Shown piece by piece: positions 8,910-18,146 of a stretch of DNA of 64,000 bases. The number at the start of each line of letters is the position of its first letter. Position 1 is the stretch's first letter. Under the pieces are notes generated by a model that saw only the letters and a program-made list of their open reading frames with translations, did not search any database and had not been told where the DNA came from. The stretch is from Burkholderia sp. MS389 (GTDB lineage Bacteria > Pseudomonadota > Gammaproteobacteria > Burkholderiales > Burkholderiaceae), in contig NZ_CP045996.1 of the NCBI RefSeq assembly GCF_016899425.1, forward strand, positions 558,001-622,000. Direction: 5' to 3'. The translations under genes and the position numbers were made by a program.

Positions 8910-10157
8910 TCAGTGCGCACCGGTGGACGGCGCACTGTCGCGCCAGCGGCGCATCAGGCCGTTCGACGGCACGGTGACGTCGAGCAGCTTGCGGGCCGTG
9001 TCGACGCCCGCGACCGGCAGGCCTGACGGGTCGAGCAGGCCGATCTGCACGAGCACGCTCGCCTGATCCCAGTAGATGTGCTCGTGATAGAGCTTGTCGC
9101 CGCGAAACTTGACGATTGCGACGAGCGGAATCTCGACGCGCTTGCCGGTCGGCGCGACGCCCGGCAGCATCCAGTCGATCTCGGTGGTGTGCGTGAAGCA
9201 GAACAGCAGCTCGTCGACGATCTGGCTCGCGCCGATCGTGCGCGAGATCGGCGTGATCGTCGTGTCGGGCGGGTTCGCATGCACGAAGTGATGCGTGTAG
9301 AAGCGCTTGAGCTCGTCATGGCCGACGCCGCCGGTCAGCGTCGGAACATGGTTGACGTACGGCTCGGCGACCATCGTGGCCATCGTCGCGTCGACGTTGC
9401 GCGTGTCGAACTCGTGCTGCAGATGCGTTTCCCACAGCGCGGACAGGTCGTAGCGCGGGCCGAGCGCGGCGCGGAACGCGGCGATCGCGCGCTGGTGGGC
9501 CATGACCGCGGCGGCCTGGTCGTAATGATCGCCGCCGGCGCGGGCGAACGCGTGGTCGACGCCGGGGTAGACGTAGACTTCGACGCCGTCGCGGCCGGCC
9601 AGCGCAGCCGCGATGCGCTGCTGCGCGTCGGGCGGGCAGAAACGGTCCTGCGCGGCGATCTGCAGCACGAGCCGCCCGTGCAGGTGCGCCGCTTCGTCCA
9701 GCGCATGCTCGATGCCCACGCCGTAGTAGCTGACCGCCGCCGCCACGCCCGGCAGCCGGCATGCGGCGAGATACGCGAGCTTGCCGCCGAGGCAGTAGCC
9801 GAGCACGCCGGCCTCGCCCGTGCATTCCGGCCGCTGGCGGAGCGCGTCCAGCGCGGCGCCGACGTCGTCGACACCGTTGTTTTCGTCGAATTCGCGATAA
9901 AGGGCCATTGCGCGCTCGACATCGGCCGCCGCATACCCGAGCTCGATGCCGGGCGACTGGCGCCAGAACAGGTCCGGCACGAGCACCGTGTAGCCTTCCT
10001 CGGCGTAGTAGTCGGCCACGTCCCGCATCGTCGCGTTCGCGCCGAAGATCTCGTGACAGAGCACGATGCCCGGCCCCGTGCCGCCGGCCGGCGTGCTCAG
10101 GTACGCGCGAAACGCGCCGCCGTCCGGCGATGGAATCTCGATGTGACGTCCGTTCAT
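8910..10157 (-). CDS. Dienelactone hydrolase-SnoaL fusion protein (IifA-like ring-cleaving enzyme)
   Basis: A 415-residue two-domain protein. Residues 1-235 are a dienelactone-hydrolase fold with Glu36 (CHEIFGA), Cys122 (GYCLGG), Asp171 and His202 (DHAFARAGG). These match the known DLH catalytic set almost position for position. Residues about 245-415 are a SnoaL/NTF2-like domain with HxxFDTRNVDATMATM and H-x-H (YHEHIYWDQ). In the iif cluster the equivalent enzyme is, as I recall, a cofactor-independent oxygenase that turns 3-hydroxyindolin-2-one into anthranilate. The first gene of the operon, with an ACGGAGGGACAG ribosome site before ATG 10157. Confidence 0.82.
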   Translation of the reverse strand: MNGRHIEIPSPDGGAFRAYLSTPAGGTGPGIVLCHEIFGANATMRDVADYYAEEGYTVLVPDLFWRQSPGIELGYAAADVERAMALYREFDENNGVDDVGAALDALRQRPECTGEAGVLGYCLGGKLAYLAACRLPGVAAAVSYYGVGIEHALDEAAHLHGRLVLQIAAQDRFCPPDAQQRIAAALAGRDGVEVYVYPGVDHAFARAGGDHYDQAAAVMAHQRAIAAFRAALGPRYDLSALWETHLQHEFDTRNVDATMATMVAEPYVNHVPTLTGGVGHDELKRFYTHHFVHANPPDTTITPISRTIGASQIVDELLFCFTHTTEIDWMLPGVAPTGKRVEIPLVAIVKFRGDKLYHEHIYWDQASVLVQIGLLDPSGLPVAGVDTARKLLDVTVPSNGLMRRWRDSAPSTGAH

Positions 10158-10508
10158 CTGTCCCTCCGTGCTGTTGGTTTCGGTGATGGGCCCAGTATTG
10201 GCGGCCGAAATGGGCGTTTCTATCCGCTTTCTTCGGCCGGTATCCGCGAATTCCGGAAACCTGCGGCAGCGGCCGCCGCGAGCCGGCGGGCCGCGGGCGA
10301 CTGCGGGTATGTGCGGATGCGGACAGCCCGCACAGTTTTCTACGATGCGCGAACGGTCCGCTTCTTGCGTGGCTTGCGCGGGACTTGCGTGTTTCGTGGG
10401 ACGGATTGTCCGGATGCTCCGGGCGCTGTCCGGATCGTGCGACGCATTCCCCGAGATCGGGAATGCATGCACGGCGCGAGTGCGATCGAGCACGACGGGA
10501 GAACTTCG
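10158..10508. promoter_or_regulatory. Divergent promoter region between the indole-type operon and its AraC regulator
   Basis: This 351-base spacer has no gene and must hold both promoters. It contains a perfect inverted repeat, GCATTCCC (10444-10451) and GGGAATGC (10459-10466), with a 7-base spacer. The repeat ends 42 bases before the regulator's ATG, so it could be an autoregulatory operator. No other strong dyad was seen. Confidence 0.5.
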
Positions 10509-11534
10509 ATGGCGCAATTTTCCGAAACCGGCTGGCTGGGTGAAGCCGCCTGTTTCAATCACGGCACGCTGCTGCTGGAGTCGAACGACGTCGACGAGGT
10601 GCGTGCGCGCGTGGCGGACGTCTTCAAGCCGCATCGACTCACGCCGACCGGCGAATCGCGCGTGCTGCACAGCTGCATGCACCATGCGCGCTGGGGCAAC
10701 CTGTCGCTGAACCTGCTCGATTACGGCGGCGAGGTGTCGATCGAACCGGGGCCGCTCGAGCATTTCTATCTGTTGCAGATTCCGCTGCGCGGCGACGCCC
10801 AGATCGAATGCGGCGCGACGCGCTTCGTGTCGTCGCCCGACACGGCGTCGCTGCTGTCGCCCACGCTGCCGCTCCGGATGCGATGGGGCGAAGCGTGTCC
10901 GCAAGTCATCCTGCGTATCGAGCGCGACGTGATGGAGCGCCACGCGCAGCGGCATTTCGGCGACGACCGGCGCGCGAGCGTCGAATTCGAACCGGCGTTC
11001 GACCTGTCGTCGCCGCAGGGCGTCTGTCTCGCGCAGGTGCTGCCGGTGCTCGCCGGCGCGATCGCGACGGACGCGCATCCGCTGCGTCATCCGCTCGCGT
11101 TCGAGCAGCTCGAATCGACGCTGCTGAACCTGCTGCTGTACGGCCACCCGAACACCGCGCGCAACGGCACCCGTTCCGCGCCGGCGCCGCTCGCGCCGTT
11201 CTACGTGCGGCGCGTCGAGGAATACATCCGCGCGCATCTCGACGAGCCGCTGACGATCGAACGGCTCGCCGAACTCGCCGGCGTCAGCCCGAGCACGCTG
11301 TTCGCCGGCTTCCGCAATCGCCACGGGATCACGCCGATGGGCTTCGTGCGGCAGTTGCGGCTGCAACATGTGCGCGACGAACTGCTGGCCGACGACACGC
11401 CGGGGCTCGCGTCCGTCACCGACGTCGCGCTGAAATGGGGCTTCGCGCACCTCGGGCGGTTCGCGATCGAGTACAAGCGGGCGTTCGGCGAATCGCCGTC
11501 GGCGACGCTCAGGATGCGCCGCGGGCGGGGGTGA
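10509..11534 (+). CDS. AraC-family regulator, probable activator of the adjacent indole-type operon
   Basis: A 341-residue protein. An AraC-binding-like N-terminal domain spans about residues 15-210, of the kind seen in regulators of aromatic catabolism. A double helix-turn-helix follows from about 232 (FYVRRVEEYIRAHLDEPLTIERLAELAGVS... and ITPMGFVRQLRLQHVRDELL). It is divergent from the DLH/SnoaL-SDR-monooxygenase-reductase operon, the usual place for its controller. GGGAGAAC lies just before ATG 10509. A short DNA segment encoding part of this second helix region recurs in degraded form at 20446. Confidence 0.88.
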   Translation: MAQFSETGWLGEAACFNHGTLLLESNDVDEVRARVADVFKPHRLTPTGESRVLHSCMHHARWGNLSLNLLDYGGEVSIEPGPLEHFYLLQIPLRGDAQIECGATRFVSSPDTASLLSPTLPLRMRWGEACPQVILRIERDVMERHAQRHFGDDRRASVEFEPAFDLSSPQGVCLAQVLPVLAGAIATDAHPLRHPLAFEQLESTLLNLLLYGHPNTARNGTRSAPAPLAPFYVRRVEEYIRAHLDEPLTIERLAELAGVSPSTLFAGFRNRHGITPMGFVRQLRLQHVRDELLADDTPGLASVTDVALKWGFAHLGRFAIEYKRAFGESPSATLRMRRGRG

Positions 11535-11662
11535 GGGCGGCGCGATGGGTCGGCCCGCTCGATCGCGCGGCGACGAAGGTCGTTCGACAGCGTTGCACGG
11601 ATCGTCCACAATCCGTCGTGCACATCGCGCCCGTCGGCGCGATGCCTCCGGGAGCGTCCTCA

Positions 11663-12193
11663 ATGACTGGCCTATCCATCCGGTCCGCCACGATCGGCGA
11701 TGCGCAGGCGATCGCCGATTTTCATGTCAAGGTCTGGCGGCACACCTATCGGGATCTCGCGCCGGCCGACGCGCACGCCGTTCTCGACGAACACTATCGC
11801 CGCAGACAATGGAATGAAAAGCTGTCGTCGAACGACGGGAACCCGCTCGTGCTGGTGGCGGAGATCGACGGCAGCATCGTCGGCATCGGGGCCGCCGGCG
11901 CGCCGTCCGATCCGGTATTCAACGGCCGTGGCGAGATCAAGTTTCTGTATGTCGATCCCCGATTCCAGCGTCGCGGCATCGGCCGCCAGCTGCTCGCGCG
12001 GCTCGCGACGCATTTGGGCCGGTTGCGGTATCCGGGCGCGGCGTTGAGCGTCGTCGACGGCAACGACGCGGCGATCGCGTTTTATGCGGCGCTGCATGGC
12101 CGGCCTGCCGGCGAATACATCGATCCGGGGCCGGTCTGGCGATCGCGCAACATCGTGATGGTGTGGGACGACCTCGCGAGCCTTGGTGCGTGA
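11663..12193 (+). CDS. GNAT-family N-acetyltransferase
   Basis: A 176-residue GCN5-related acetyltransferase. Motif A is IKFLYVDPRFQRRGIGRQLL at about residues 92-111, with the R/Q-x-x-G-x-G/A loop that binds acetyl-CoA pyrophosphate. A C-terminal NDAAIAFYAALHG motif B follows. The acceptor substrate cannot be read from sequence. It lies 128 bases after the AraC gene and is convergent with the LysR gene at 12218. The ribosome site is weak (GGGAGCGTCC). Confidence 0.85.
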   Translation: MTGLSIRSATIGDAQAIADFHVKVWRHTYRDLAPADAHAVLDEHYRRRQWNEKLSSNDGNPLVLVAEIDGSIVGIGAAGAPSDPVFNGRGEIKFLYVDPRFQRRGIGRQLLARLATHLGRLRYPGAALSVVDGNDAAIAFYAALHGRPAGEYIDPGPVWRSRNIVMVWDDLASLGA

Positions 12194-12217
12194 GCACACC
12201 GCGCGCGGCGACGCGTA

Positions 12218-13096
12218 TCACGCGAGGCGTGCCCGCAGCCACGACGTGAACGCGGCCACGAGCGGCGACTCGGCCAGTTCATGACGCGTGACGAGATAGT
12301 ACGCGTGGCGTGACGGCACCGTGGCGCTGAACGGCCGCACGAGCGTGCCGTCGATCAGGTCGTCGCGCACCGACAGGCTGTCGCCGAGTGCGACGCCCTG
12401 GCCGTGCACCGCGGCTTCGACGCCGATGTGCGCGTTGCCGATTTCGAGAATGCGGATGCCCGGCAGCTTGTCGGCGTTCGCTTGCGCGAGCCACCGCGTC
12501 CACGAGCCCGCATGCTCGCAGAACAGCGTCCGCCCCGCGAGATCCTGCACCTTGCGGATCGCATCGGGCCCGTTCATCAACGCCGGGCTCACGACCGGGA
12601 ACAGCGCCGGATGCGCGAGCAGCTCGACGCGCCGGTTGCGCCAGTTGCCTTCCCCGTAGCGAATGCAGACGTCGACGTCCGCCGAATAGGTTTCGCGATC
12701 GTCGTTCGACGGAATCACTTTCAGATGGATACCCGGATAACGCTCCAGAAAATCGCCGATGTGCCGGGCGAGCCAGCGCGACGTCAGCGACAGCGGCGTC
12801 GACACGACGAGATCGCCGGCGGCGGCCGGCGAATCGAGCCTGACGGTGGCGTTCGCGATCATGTCGAACGCGGTACCGACCGGTTCGAGCAGCGCCTCAC
12901 CTTCGGGCGTGAGCTTCACGCGGGCCTTTGATCGGACGAATAGCGCGATGCCGAGCGTGTTCTCGAGAATGCGGATCTGGTGGCTGACCGCGCTGGCGGT
13001 CACGTGCAGTTCATCGGCGGCGGCCGACACGCTGCCGCACCGGGCGGCGGCTTCGAATGCGCGAAGCGGGTTCAGCGGAGGCAGGCGGTTGCGCAT
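12218..13096 (-). CDS. LysR-type regulator, GcvA-like
   Basis: A 292-residue LysR protein. The winged HTH at residues 8-66 has LRAFEAAARCGSVSAAADELHVTASAVSHQIRILE. The effector domain (about 92-292) has GcvA-subgroup features such as PLSLTSRWLARHIGDFLERYPGI and CIRYGEGNWRN. It is transcribed away from the argininosuccinate-lyase-like operon that starts at 13224, so it probably controls that operon in response to its amino-acid-like substrate. An inverted repeat in the 127-base gap is the likely operator. Confidence 0.88.
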   Translation of the reverse strand: MRNRLPPLNPLRAFEAAARCGSVSAAADELHVTASAVSHQIRILENTLGIALFVRSKARVKLTPEGEALLEPVGTAFDMIANATVRLDSPAAAGDLVVSTPLSLTSRWLARHIGDFLERYPGIHLKVIPSNDDRETYSADVDVCIRYGEGNWRNRRVELLAHPALFPVVSPALMNGPDAIRKVQDLAGRTLFCEHAGSWTRWLAQANADKLPGIRILEIGNAHIGVEAAVHGQGVALGDSLSVRDDLIDGTLVRPFSATVPSRHAYYLVTRHELAESPLVAAFTSWLRARLA

Positions 13097-13147
13097 CGGC
13101 GGGGCACGTCGCGGGCGACGATACTGAGAAAAATTTCATTAAAACGG

Positions 13148-13181
13148 ATTCAATTTCTCGCTACAACAAAAAAAATTGAAT
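13148..13181. promoter_or_regulatory. Inverted repeat, probable LysR operator
   Basis: ATTCAATTT (13148-13156) and AAATTGAAT (13173-13181) are perfect reverse complements with a 16-base spacer. The repeat sits 42 bases upstream of the ATG at 13224 and 51 bases from the LysR start. It lies in a markedly AT-rich pocket, as expected for a divergent LysR promoter. Confidence 0.6.
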
Positions 13182-13223
13182 GCCTACAGTGGGAGCAATC
13201 CAACCGAGTCGAGGTCGACCGCA

Positions 13224-14657
13224 ATGAGCCTTACCGAACCGATCGAACGCCTGTGGGGCGGCCGCTTCCAGTCGGCGCCGTCCGACGCGCTGCAGAACCT
13301 GTCCCGCTCCGATCCGAGTTTCTTCCGTCTCGTGCCGTACGATCTGGCGGGCTCCCGGGCCCATGCGCGCGAACTGAACCGCGCGGGTATCCTGAACGAC
13401 GACGACCTCGCGCAACTGCTGGACGCGATGGACGGCATCGCGCGCGACTATGCCGCCGGCGCGATCGCGCCATCGCTCGCCGACGAGGACGTGCACACGT
13501 TCCTCGAGCGCGTGCTCACGCAGCGGCTGCCGGCGCTCGGCGGCAAGCTGCGCGCCGGGCGCTCGCGCAACGACCAGGCGGCGAACGACCTGCGCCTGTA
13601 TCTGCGCGACAAGGCGCGCCGGCTCGTGCGCGGCGTGCTCGACCTGCAGGATGCGCTGATCGGCCAGGCGAGCCGGCATGTCGACACGGTGACGGCCGGA
13701 TTCACCCACCTGCAGCCCGCGCAGCCGATCGTGTTCGGCCATCAATTGCTCGCCCACGCGCAGTCGCTGTATCGCGACGCCGATCGCCTGGTCGACTGGG
13801 ACCGTCGCACCGCGCGTTCGCCGCTCGGCGCGGCCGCGCTCGCGGGCTCGGCGATCTGCGTGCGGCCCGAGCTGTCGGCGCGGGAGCTGGGTTACGACGC
13901 GCCGTGCGAGAACTCGATCGACGCGGTGGCCGCGCGCGACCACGTCGCCGAATTCGTGTTCGTCACCAGCATGCTCGCCGTGAACCTGTCTCGCCTGTCG
14001 GAAGAAGTGATCCTGTGGACGTCGCGACAATTCCGCTGGGTGGAACTCGACGACGGCTACGCGACCGGCAGCTCGATCATGCCGCAGAAGAAGAACCCGG
14101 ACATCGCGGAGCTCACGCGCGGGAAGGCGGGGCGCCTGATCGGCAACCTGACGGGGCTGCTCGCGACGCTGAAGTCGCTGCCGCTCGCGTACAACCGCGA
14201 TCTCGCGGAAGACAAGATCGCCGCGTTCGATTCGATCGACACGCTCGAACTCGTGCTGCCGGCGATGGCGGGGATGATCCGCACGATGCGCGTGAACGTC
14301 GACGAGATGCGTCGCCAGGCGCCGCTCGGCTTCACGCTCGCCACCGAGGTCGCCGACTGGCTCGCGCTGACGGGCGTGCCGTTCAGCGAGGCGCACGAGA
14401 TCACCGGCACGCTCGTGCGCGCGTGCGAGCGGGACGGCATCGAGCTGGCCGACGCGAGCGCCGAACAGTTGCAGGCCGTCGACACGCGCCTCGCACCGGC
14501 GGTGCGCGCGCATCTGACGCTCGACGCGGCCGTCGCCGCACGCGGCGGGGCGGGCGGCACGTCGCCCGCACGCGTGCGCGAACAGATCGACCGCCTGAGC
14601 GAGGCAATCGAGCGCCAGGCCGCGTGGGCGGCCGATTACCGGGGGCCGTCATGCTGA
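13224..14657 (+). CDS. Argininosuccinate lyase paralogue (ArgH-family C-N lyase)
   Basis: A 477-residue fumarase/aspartase superfamily enzyme of the argininosuccinate lyase type. Visible blocks are [27 protein letters not shown], the catalytic-loop signature [12 protein letters not shown] at residues 282-293, and [12 protein letters not shown] with the proton-relay His. Enzymes of this family release fumarate from N-succinyl-type adducts. The operon (importer, deacetylases, PrpD) indicates a catabolic paralogue, not arginine biosynthesis. EDDS lyase is a known relative with a different substrate. ATG 13224 is preferred over an upstream in-frame TTG because GAGG precedes it. Confidence 0.85.
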   Translation: MSLTEPIERLWGGRFQSAPSDALQNLSRSDPSFFRLVPYDLAGSRAHARELNRAGILNDDDLAQLLDAMDGIARDYAAGAIAPSLADEDVHTFLERVLTQRLPALGGKLRAGRSRNDQAANDLRLYLRDKARRLVRGVLDLQDALIGQASRHVDTVTAGFTHLQPAQPIVFGHQLLAHAQSLYRDADRLVDWDRRTARSPLGAAALAGSAICVRPELSARELGYDAPCENSIDAVAARDHVAEFVFVTSMLAVNLSRLSEEVILWTSRQFRWVELDDGYATGSSIMPQKKNPDIAELTRGKAGRLIGNLTGLLATLKSLPLAYNRDLAEDKIAAFDSIDTLELVLPAMAGMIRTMRVNVDEMRRQAPLGFTLATEVADWLALTGVPFSEAHEITGTLVRACERDGIELADASAEQLQAVDTRLAPAVRAHLTLDAAVAARGGAGGTSPARVREQIDRLSEAIERQAAWAADYRGPSC

Positions 14658-15544
14658 GCGCATCCGATTCCCGCCGTCTCGACGGCGCACCGGCGGCGGC
14701 CGATGCGGTCGCGGACGACACGGCCGCCCTCGTGCGCGTGCGCCGGCGCTACTGGGGCCGCTACGTCGCATCTGTCGCGATCGTTGCCGCGCTTGCCTAT
14801 ATCGCCGCCGCGTTCGCGCGCGGACAGATCGAATGGCGTGTCGTCGGCCAGTTCCTGACCGCGCGCTCGATCCTGACGGGGCTCGCCAACACGATCGTGA
14901 TGACCGTCCTCGCGATGACGGTCGGTGTCGTGCTCGGGGTCGTCACCGCGGTGATGCGGCTGTCGTCGAACCCGGTGCTCGGGGCGATCGCGCAGGGCTA
15001 TATCTGGCTGTTCCGCGGCACGCCGGTGATTCTGCAGTTGCTGCTGTGGTTCAACCTGGCGCTGGTGTTTCCGACGCTCGGCATCCCGGGCATCGCCGAA
15101 TACCGGACCGTCGACGTGATGACGCCGTTCCTCGCGGCCGTGCTCGGACTCGGCATCAACCAGGGCGCGTATACGTCGGAAGTCGTGCGGGCCGGGCTGC
15201 TATCGGTCGATACAGGCCAGTACGAGGCCGCGAAATCGATCGGCATGCCGCGCCTGCAGGCGCTGCGCCGGATCATCCTGCCGCAGGCGATGCGCGTGAT
15301 CGTGCCGCCGATCGGCAACGAGCTGATCGGCATGGTCAAGCTGACGTCGCTCGCGAGCGTCGTGCAGTACGCGGAGATGCTGCACAACGCGCAGAACATC
15401 TACTACGCGAATGCCCGCGTGATCGAACTGCTGATCGTCGCCGGCATCTGGTATCTCGCGGTCGTCACCGTGCTGTCGCTCGCGCAGGCCCGCGTCGAAC
15501 GGCGCTTCGCACGCGGTGCGGGGCGCGCGGCGGGCCGAAAATGA
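14651..15544 (+). CDS. Polar amino acid ABC transporter permease (HisM/GlnP type)
   Basis: A 297-residue inner-membrane permease. A cytoplasmic N-terminus of about 40 residues is followed by five or six membrane segments. The EAA loop [25 protein letters not shown] lies near residue 195 and contacts the ATPase. [15 protein letters not shown] is typical of the His/Gln/Arg transporter family. Its ATG overlaps the end of the lyase gene (ATGCTGA), so translation is coupled. Only one permease is present, so it likely acts as a homodimer. Confidence 0.92.
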   Translation: MLSASDSRRLDGAPAAADAVADDTAALVRVRRRYWGRYVASVAIVAALAYIAAAFARGQIEWRVVGQFLTARSILTGLANTIVMTVLAMTVGVVLGVVTAVMRLSSNPVLGAIAQGYIWLFRGTPVILQLLLWFNLALVFPTLGIPGIAEYRTVDVMTPFLAAVLGLGINQGAYTSEVVRAGLLSVDTGQYEAAKSIGMPRLQALRRIILPQAMRVIVPPIGNELIGMVKLTSLASVVQYAEMLHNAQNIYYANARVIELLIVAGIWYLAVVTVLSLAQARVERRFARGAGRAAGRK

Positions 15545-15576
15545 ACGACACGATCCACAACTATCGGGAGAACGTC

Positions 15577-16344
15577 ATGACGAATGCAGTCGTTCGCGCG
15601 GTCGACGTGCGCAAGTCGTACGGCGATTTCCAGGCGCTGCACGGCATCACGCTCGACGTCGAACAGGGCGAAGTGCTGTGCATCATCGGCCCGTCGGGCT
15701 CGGGCAAGAGCACGTTCCTGCGCTGCATCAATCAACTCGAGACGATCAGCGCGGGCGCGCTGTGGGTCAACGGCGAACTGGCCGGTTACCGGCGCACGGG
15801 CAACCGGCTCCACGCGCTGTCCGAGCGCCAGGTCGCGCGCCAGCGGCTGGCGACGAGCATGGTGTTCCAGCGCTTCAACCTGTTTCCGCACAAGACGGCG
15901 CTCGAGAACGTGATCGAGGGCCCCGTGCAGGTGCTCAAGCGCCGCCGTGCGCAAGCGGAGGAGGAGGCGCGCGCGCTGCTCGCCCGCGTCGGGCTCGCCC
16001 ACAAATGCGACGCGTTTCCGGTCGAGCTGTCGGGCGGCCAGCAGCAGCGCGTCGCAATCGCGCGGGCGCTTGCGATGCATCCGCAACTGATCCTGTTCGA
16101 CGAACCGACGTCGGCGCTCGATCCCGAACTCGTCGGCGAAGTGCTGGCCGTGATGCGCGATCTCGCGAAGAGCGGGATGACGATGATCGTCGTCACGCAC
16201 GAGCTCGGCTTCGCGCGCGAGGTGGCCGACCGCGTCGTGTTCATGGACGGCGGCCGGATCGTCGAAAGCGGGCCGCCGGACCAGGTGCTGTCCGCGCCGA
16301 CCCATGCGCGCACGCGCGACTTCATTTCGGCGGTGATTGCTTGA
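15577..16344 (+). CDS. Polar amino acid ABC transporter ATPase
   Basis: A 255-residue GlnQ/HisP-type ATPase. It has Walker [10 protein letters not shown] with Lys44, a Q-loop ([11 protein letters not shown]), signature LSGGQQQR, Walker [13 protein letters not shown] and the H-loop THELGFA. A 20-residue insertion in [24 protein letters not shown] is common in this subfamily. ATG 15577 is chosen for its GGGAG ribosome site. An upstream in-frame ATG at 15541 overlaps the permease stop (ATGA) and could start a form 12 residues longer. Confidence 0.93.
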   Translation: MTNAVVRAVDVRKSYGDFQALHGITLDVEQGEVLCIIGPSGSGKSTFLRCINQLETISAGALWVNGELAGYRRTGNRLHALSERQVARQRLATSMVFQRFNLFPHKTALENVIEGPVQVLKRRRAQAEEEARALLARVGLAHKCDAFPVELSGGQQQRVAIARALAMHPQLILFDEPTSALDPELVGEVLAVMRDLAKSGMTMIVVTHELGFAREVADRVVFMDGGRIVESGPPDQVLSAPTHARTRDFISAVIA

Positions 16345-16426
16345 GCGGGTCGGGCGCCCCGTGCAGAAGCGCCCGAACGATTCCTCCGTCAACGATACAA
16401 GCCCACAACGACAAGGCGACACCCCC

Positions 16427-17266
16427 ATGAAAGCATCCGTCCTGACCCGCACGCTGGCCGCCGCCGCATTCGGCGCGCTCGCGCTTCATGCGACGTTCTC
16501 GGTCGCGCAATCCGCCCCCGCGGCCGCGAAACGCACGCTGAACGTCGCGATCGTGCCGAACTATCCGCCGTTCGAATACAAGGATACGGCGACCGACAAG
16601 CTCGCGGGCTTCGACGTCGATCTCGGCGAGGCGCTGGCCGCGAAGATGGGCGCGAAACTCAACTGGGTCGAGACGAGCTTCGACCAGATGATGAGCGCGG
16701 TCGCGACGCAACGCGTCGACATGATCCTGTCCGGGATGACCGACCTGCCGACGCGCCGCGATGCGGTGACGTTCGTCGACTACATCGAGACGGGCCCGCA
16801 GTTCTACGTGCTGAAGGCACGCGCCGGCGAGTTCGCGCAGATGAGCGCGCTGTGCGGCAAGCGCGTGGGGTCGAGCCGGCGCACGTCGTTCCCGGACAAT
16901 ACGACCGCATGGAGCGCGGAGAACTGCGTGAAGGCCGGCAAGCCGCCGATCGTGGTGGTGGGCACCGACGGCTCGTCGGATGCGCGGATGCAGCTGCGCC
17001 AGAACCGCATCGACGCGGCGGTGCAGGGCGGCGAGACGCTGCCGTACCAGAACAGCCTCGAGCGGAACGCGTATGCGCCGGTCGGCAAGCCGTTCCTGTC
17101 GCAATACACGGGCATTGGCGTCGCGAAGAGCAACACGGCGCTGAGCAGCGCGCTGACGGCGGCGCTCGACCAGCTGATCGCGGACGGCTCGTACCGGAAG
17201 CTGCTCGCGAAATGGGGGCTGCAGGAACACGCGGTGGCGAAGGCGATGATCAACGGCACCCACTGA
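16427..17266 (+). CDS. Periplasmic polar amino acid-binding protein
   Basis: A 279-residue family 3 solute-binding protein. A signal peptide occupies residues 1-28 (LAAAAFGALALHATFSVAQSA). The binding-protein blocks NVAIVPNYPPFEYKD, KLAGFDVDLGEALAAKMG and DMILSGMTDLPTRRDAVTFVDY follow. It captures the substrate in the periplasm for the permease and ATPase encoded just upstream. Two internal cysteines (SALCGKR and SAENCVK) may form a disulfide. The ligand cannot be read directly. The operon suggests an N-substituted or acylated amino acid. Confidence 0.9.
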   Translation: MKASVLTRTLAAAAFGALALHATFSVAQSAPAAAKRTLNVAIVPNYPPFEYKDTATDKLAGFDVDLGEALAAKMGAKLNWVETSFDQMMSAVATQRVDMILSGMTDLPTRRDAVTFVDYIETGPQFYVLKARAGEFAQMSALCGKRVGSSRRTSFPDNTTAWSAENCVKAGKPPIVVVGTDGSSDARMQLRQNRIDAAVQGGETLPYQNSLERNAYAPVGKPFLSQYTGIGVAKSNTALSSALTAALDQLIADGSYRKLLAKWGLQEHAVAKAMINGTH

Positions 17267-17273
17267 GCGCGCG

Positions 17274-18146
17274 ATGACGGACCTGGCGCCCCGCTGGCCC
17301 GACGCGAAGCGCGCATGCGTCGCGCTCGCGTTCGATCTCGACGGCCCGACCGGCGACGCGATGCTGAACGGGTCGATCTGGCGCAACCCCGCGTATTTCA
17401 CGCTCGGCAGCTACGGGCCGTGGCGCGCGCTCGGCCGGCTGCTCGACCTGCTCGCCTCTTTCGCGTTGCCCGCGACGTTCTTCGTGCCCGCCTGGGTCGC
17501 GCGAACGTGGCCCGCGCAATGCGCGGCGATCGTCGAGCGCGGCCACGAGATCGGCTATCACGGCTACCGGCACGAAGCGTTCTGGACGCTCGAACCCGAT
17601 CGGCAGCGCGAGATCATGGCGCAATCGGCCGATATCTTCGCGCGCACGCTCGGCGTGCGGCCGGTCGGGTTCCGCACGCCGTCCGGCGACTGGAGCGCCG
17701 CGACCGTGGCCGTGCTGCGCGAAGCGGGCGTGCGCTATTCGAGCTCGATGCGCGGCGACGACCGGCCGTACCTGCTGCACGGCGAGGACGGCGAGCCGCC
17801 GCTCGTCGAGATTCCCGGCCGCTGGGAGACCGACGACTACGCGTCGCTCGCGTATCACCGCAATCCCGACTACCCGGCCGGGCTCGACCGGATCGCGGGC
17901 TACGGCGCGACGCTCGACAACTGGACGCGCGAATTCGACGGCGTATACCGTGAAGGGCTGTGCCTGACGACGCTTCTTCATCCCAAGGTGTGCGGCAAAC
18001 CGGGACGCATCGCGCTGCTGGATGCCTGGCTCGACCACATGCGCGCGCAGGACGGCGTATGGTTCGCACGCTGCCGCGATGTCGCCGACTGGTGGCTCGG
18101 GCAGGCCGCGCGGGAGGCGGCGCCCACGCAACGGAGCGGCACGTGA
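17274..18146 (+). CDS. NodB/PuuE-like polysaccharide-deacetylase family hydrolase, metal site intact
   Basis: A 290-residue CE4-like hydrolase without a signal peptide. ALAFDLDGP (residues 16-24) supplies the Asp ligand. The H-x-x-x-H motif is YHGYRHEAF near residue 95, RTPSGDWS follows, and LLHPKV near 240 supplies the catalytic-type His. The cytoplasmic location and PuuE-like pattern suggest hydrolysis of an amide or cyclic imide in a small imported molecule rather than of a cell-wall sugar. Its stop overlaps the GTG start of a diverged copy of itself (GTGA). It is coupled to the transporter genes. Confidence 0.82.
   Translation: MTDLAPRWPDAKRACVALAFDLDGPTGDAMLNGSIWRNPAYFTLGSYGPWRALGRLLDLLASFALPATFFVPAWVARTWPAQCAAIVERGHEIGYHGYRHEAFWTLEPDRQREIMAQSADIFARTLGVRPVGFRTPSGDWSAATVAVLREAGVRYSSSMRGDDRPYLLHGEDGEPPLVEIPGRWETDDYASLAYHRNPDYPAGLDRIAGYGATLDNWTREFDGVYREGLCLTTLLHPKVCGKPGRIALLDAWLDHMRAQDGVWFARCRDVADWWLGQAAREAAPTQRSGT

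Noticed and set aside
13176-13223. TTG start extending the ArgH-like protein by 16 residues
   Set aside because: The extension lies inside the inverted repeat operator and lacks a ribosome site. ATG 13224 aligns with the family N-terminus.
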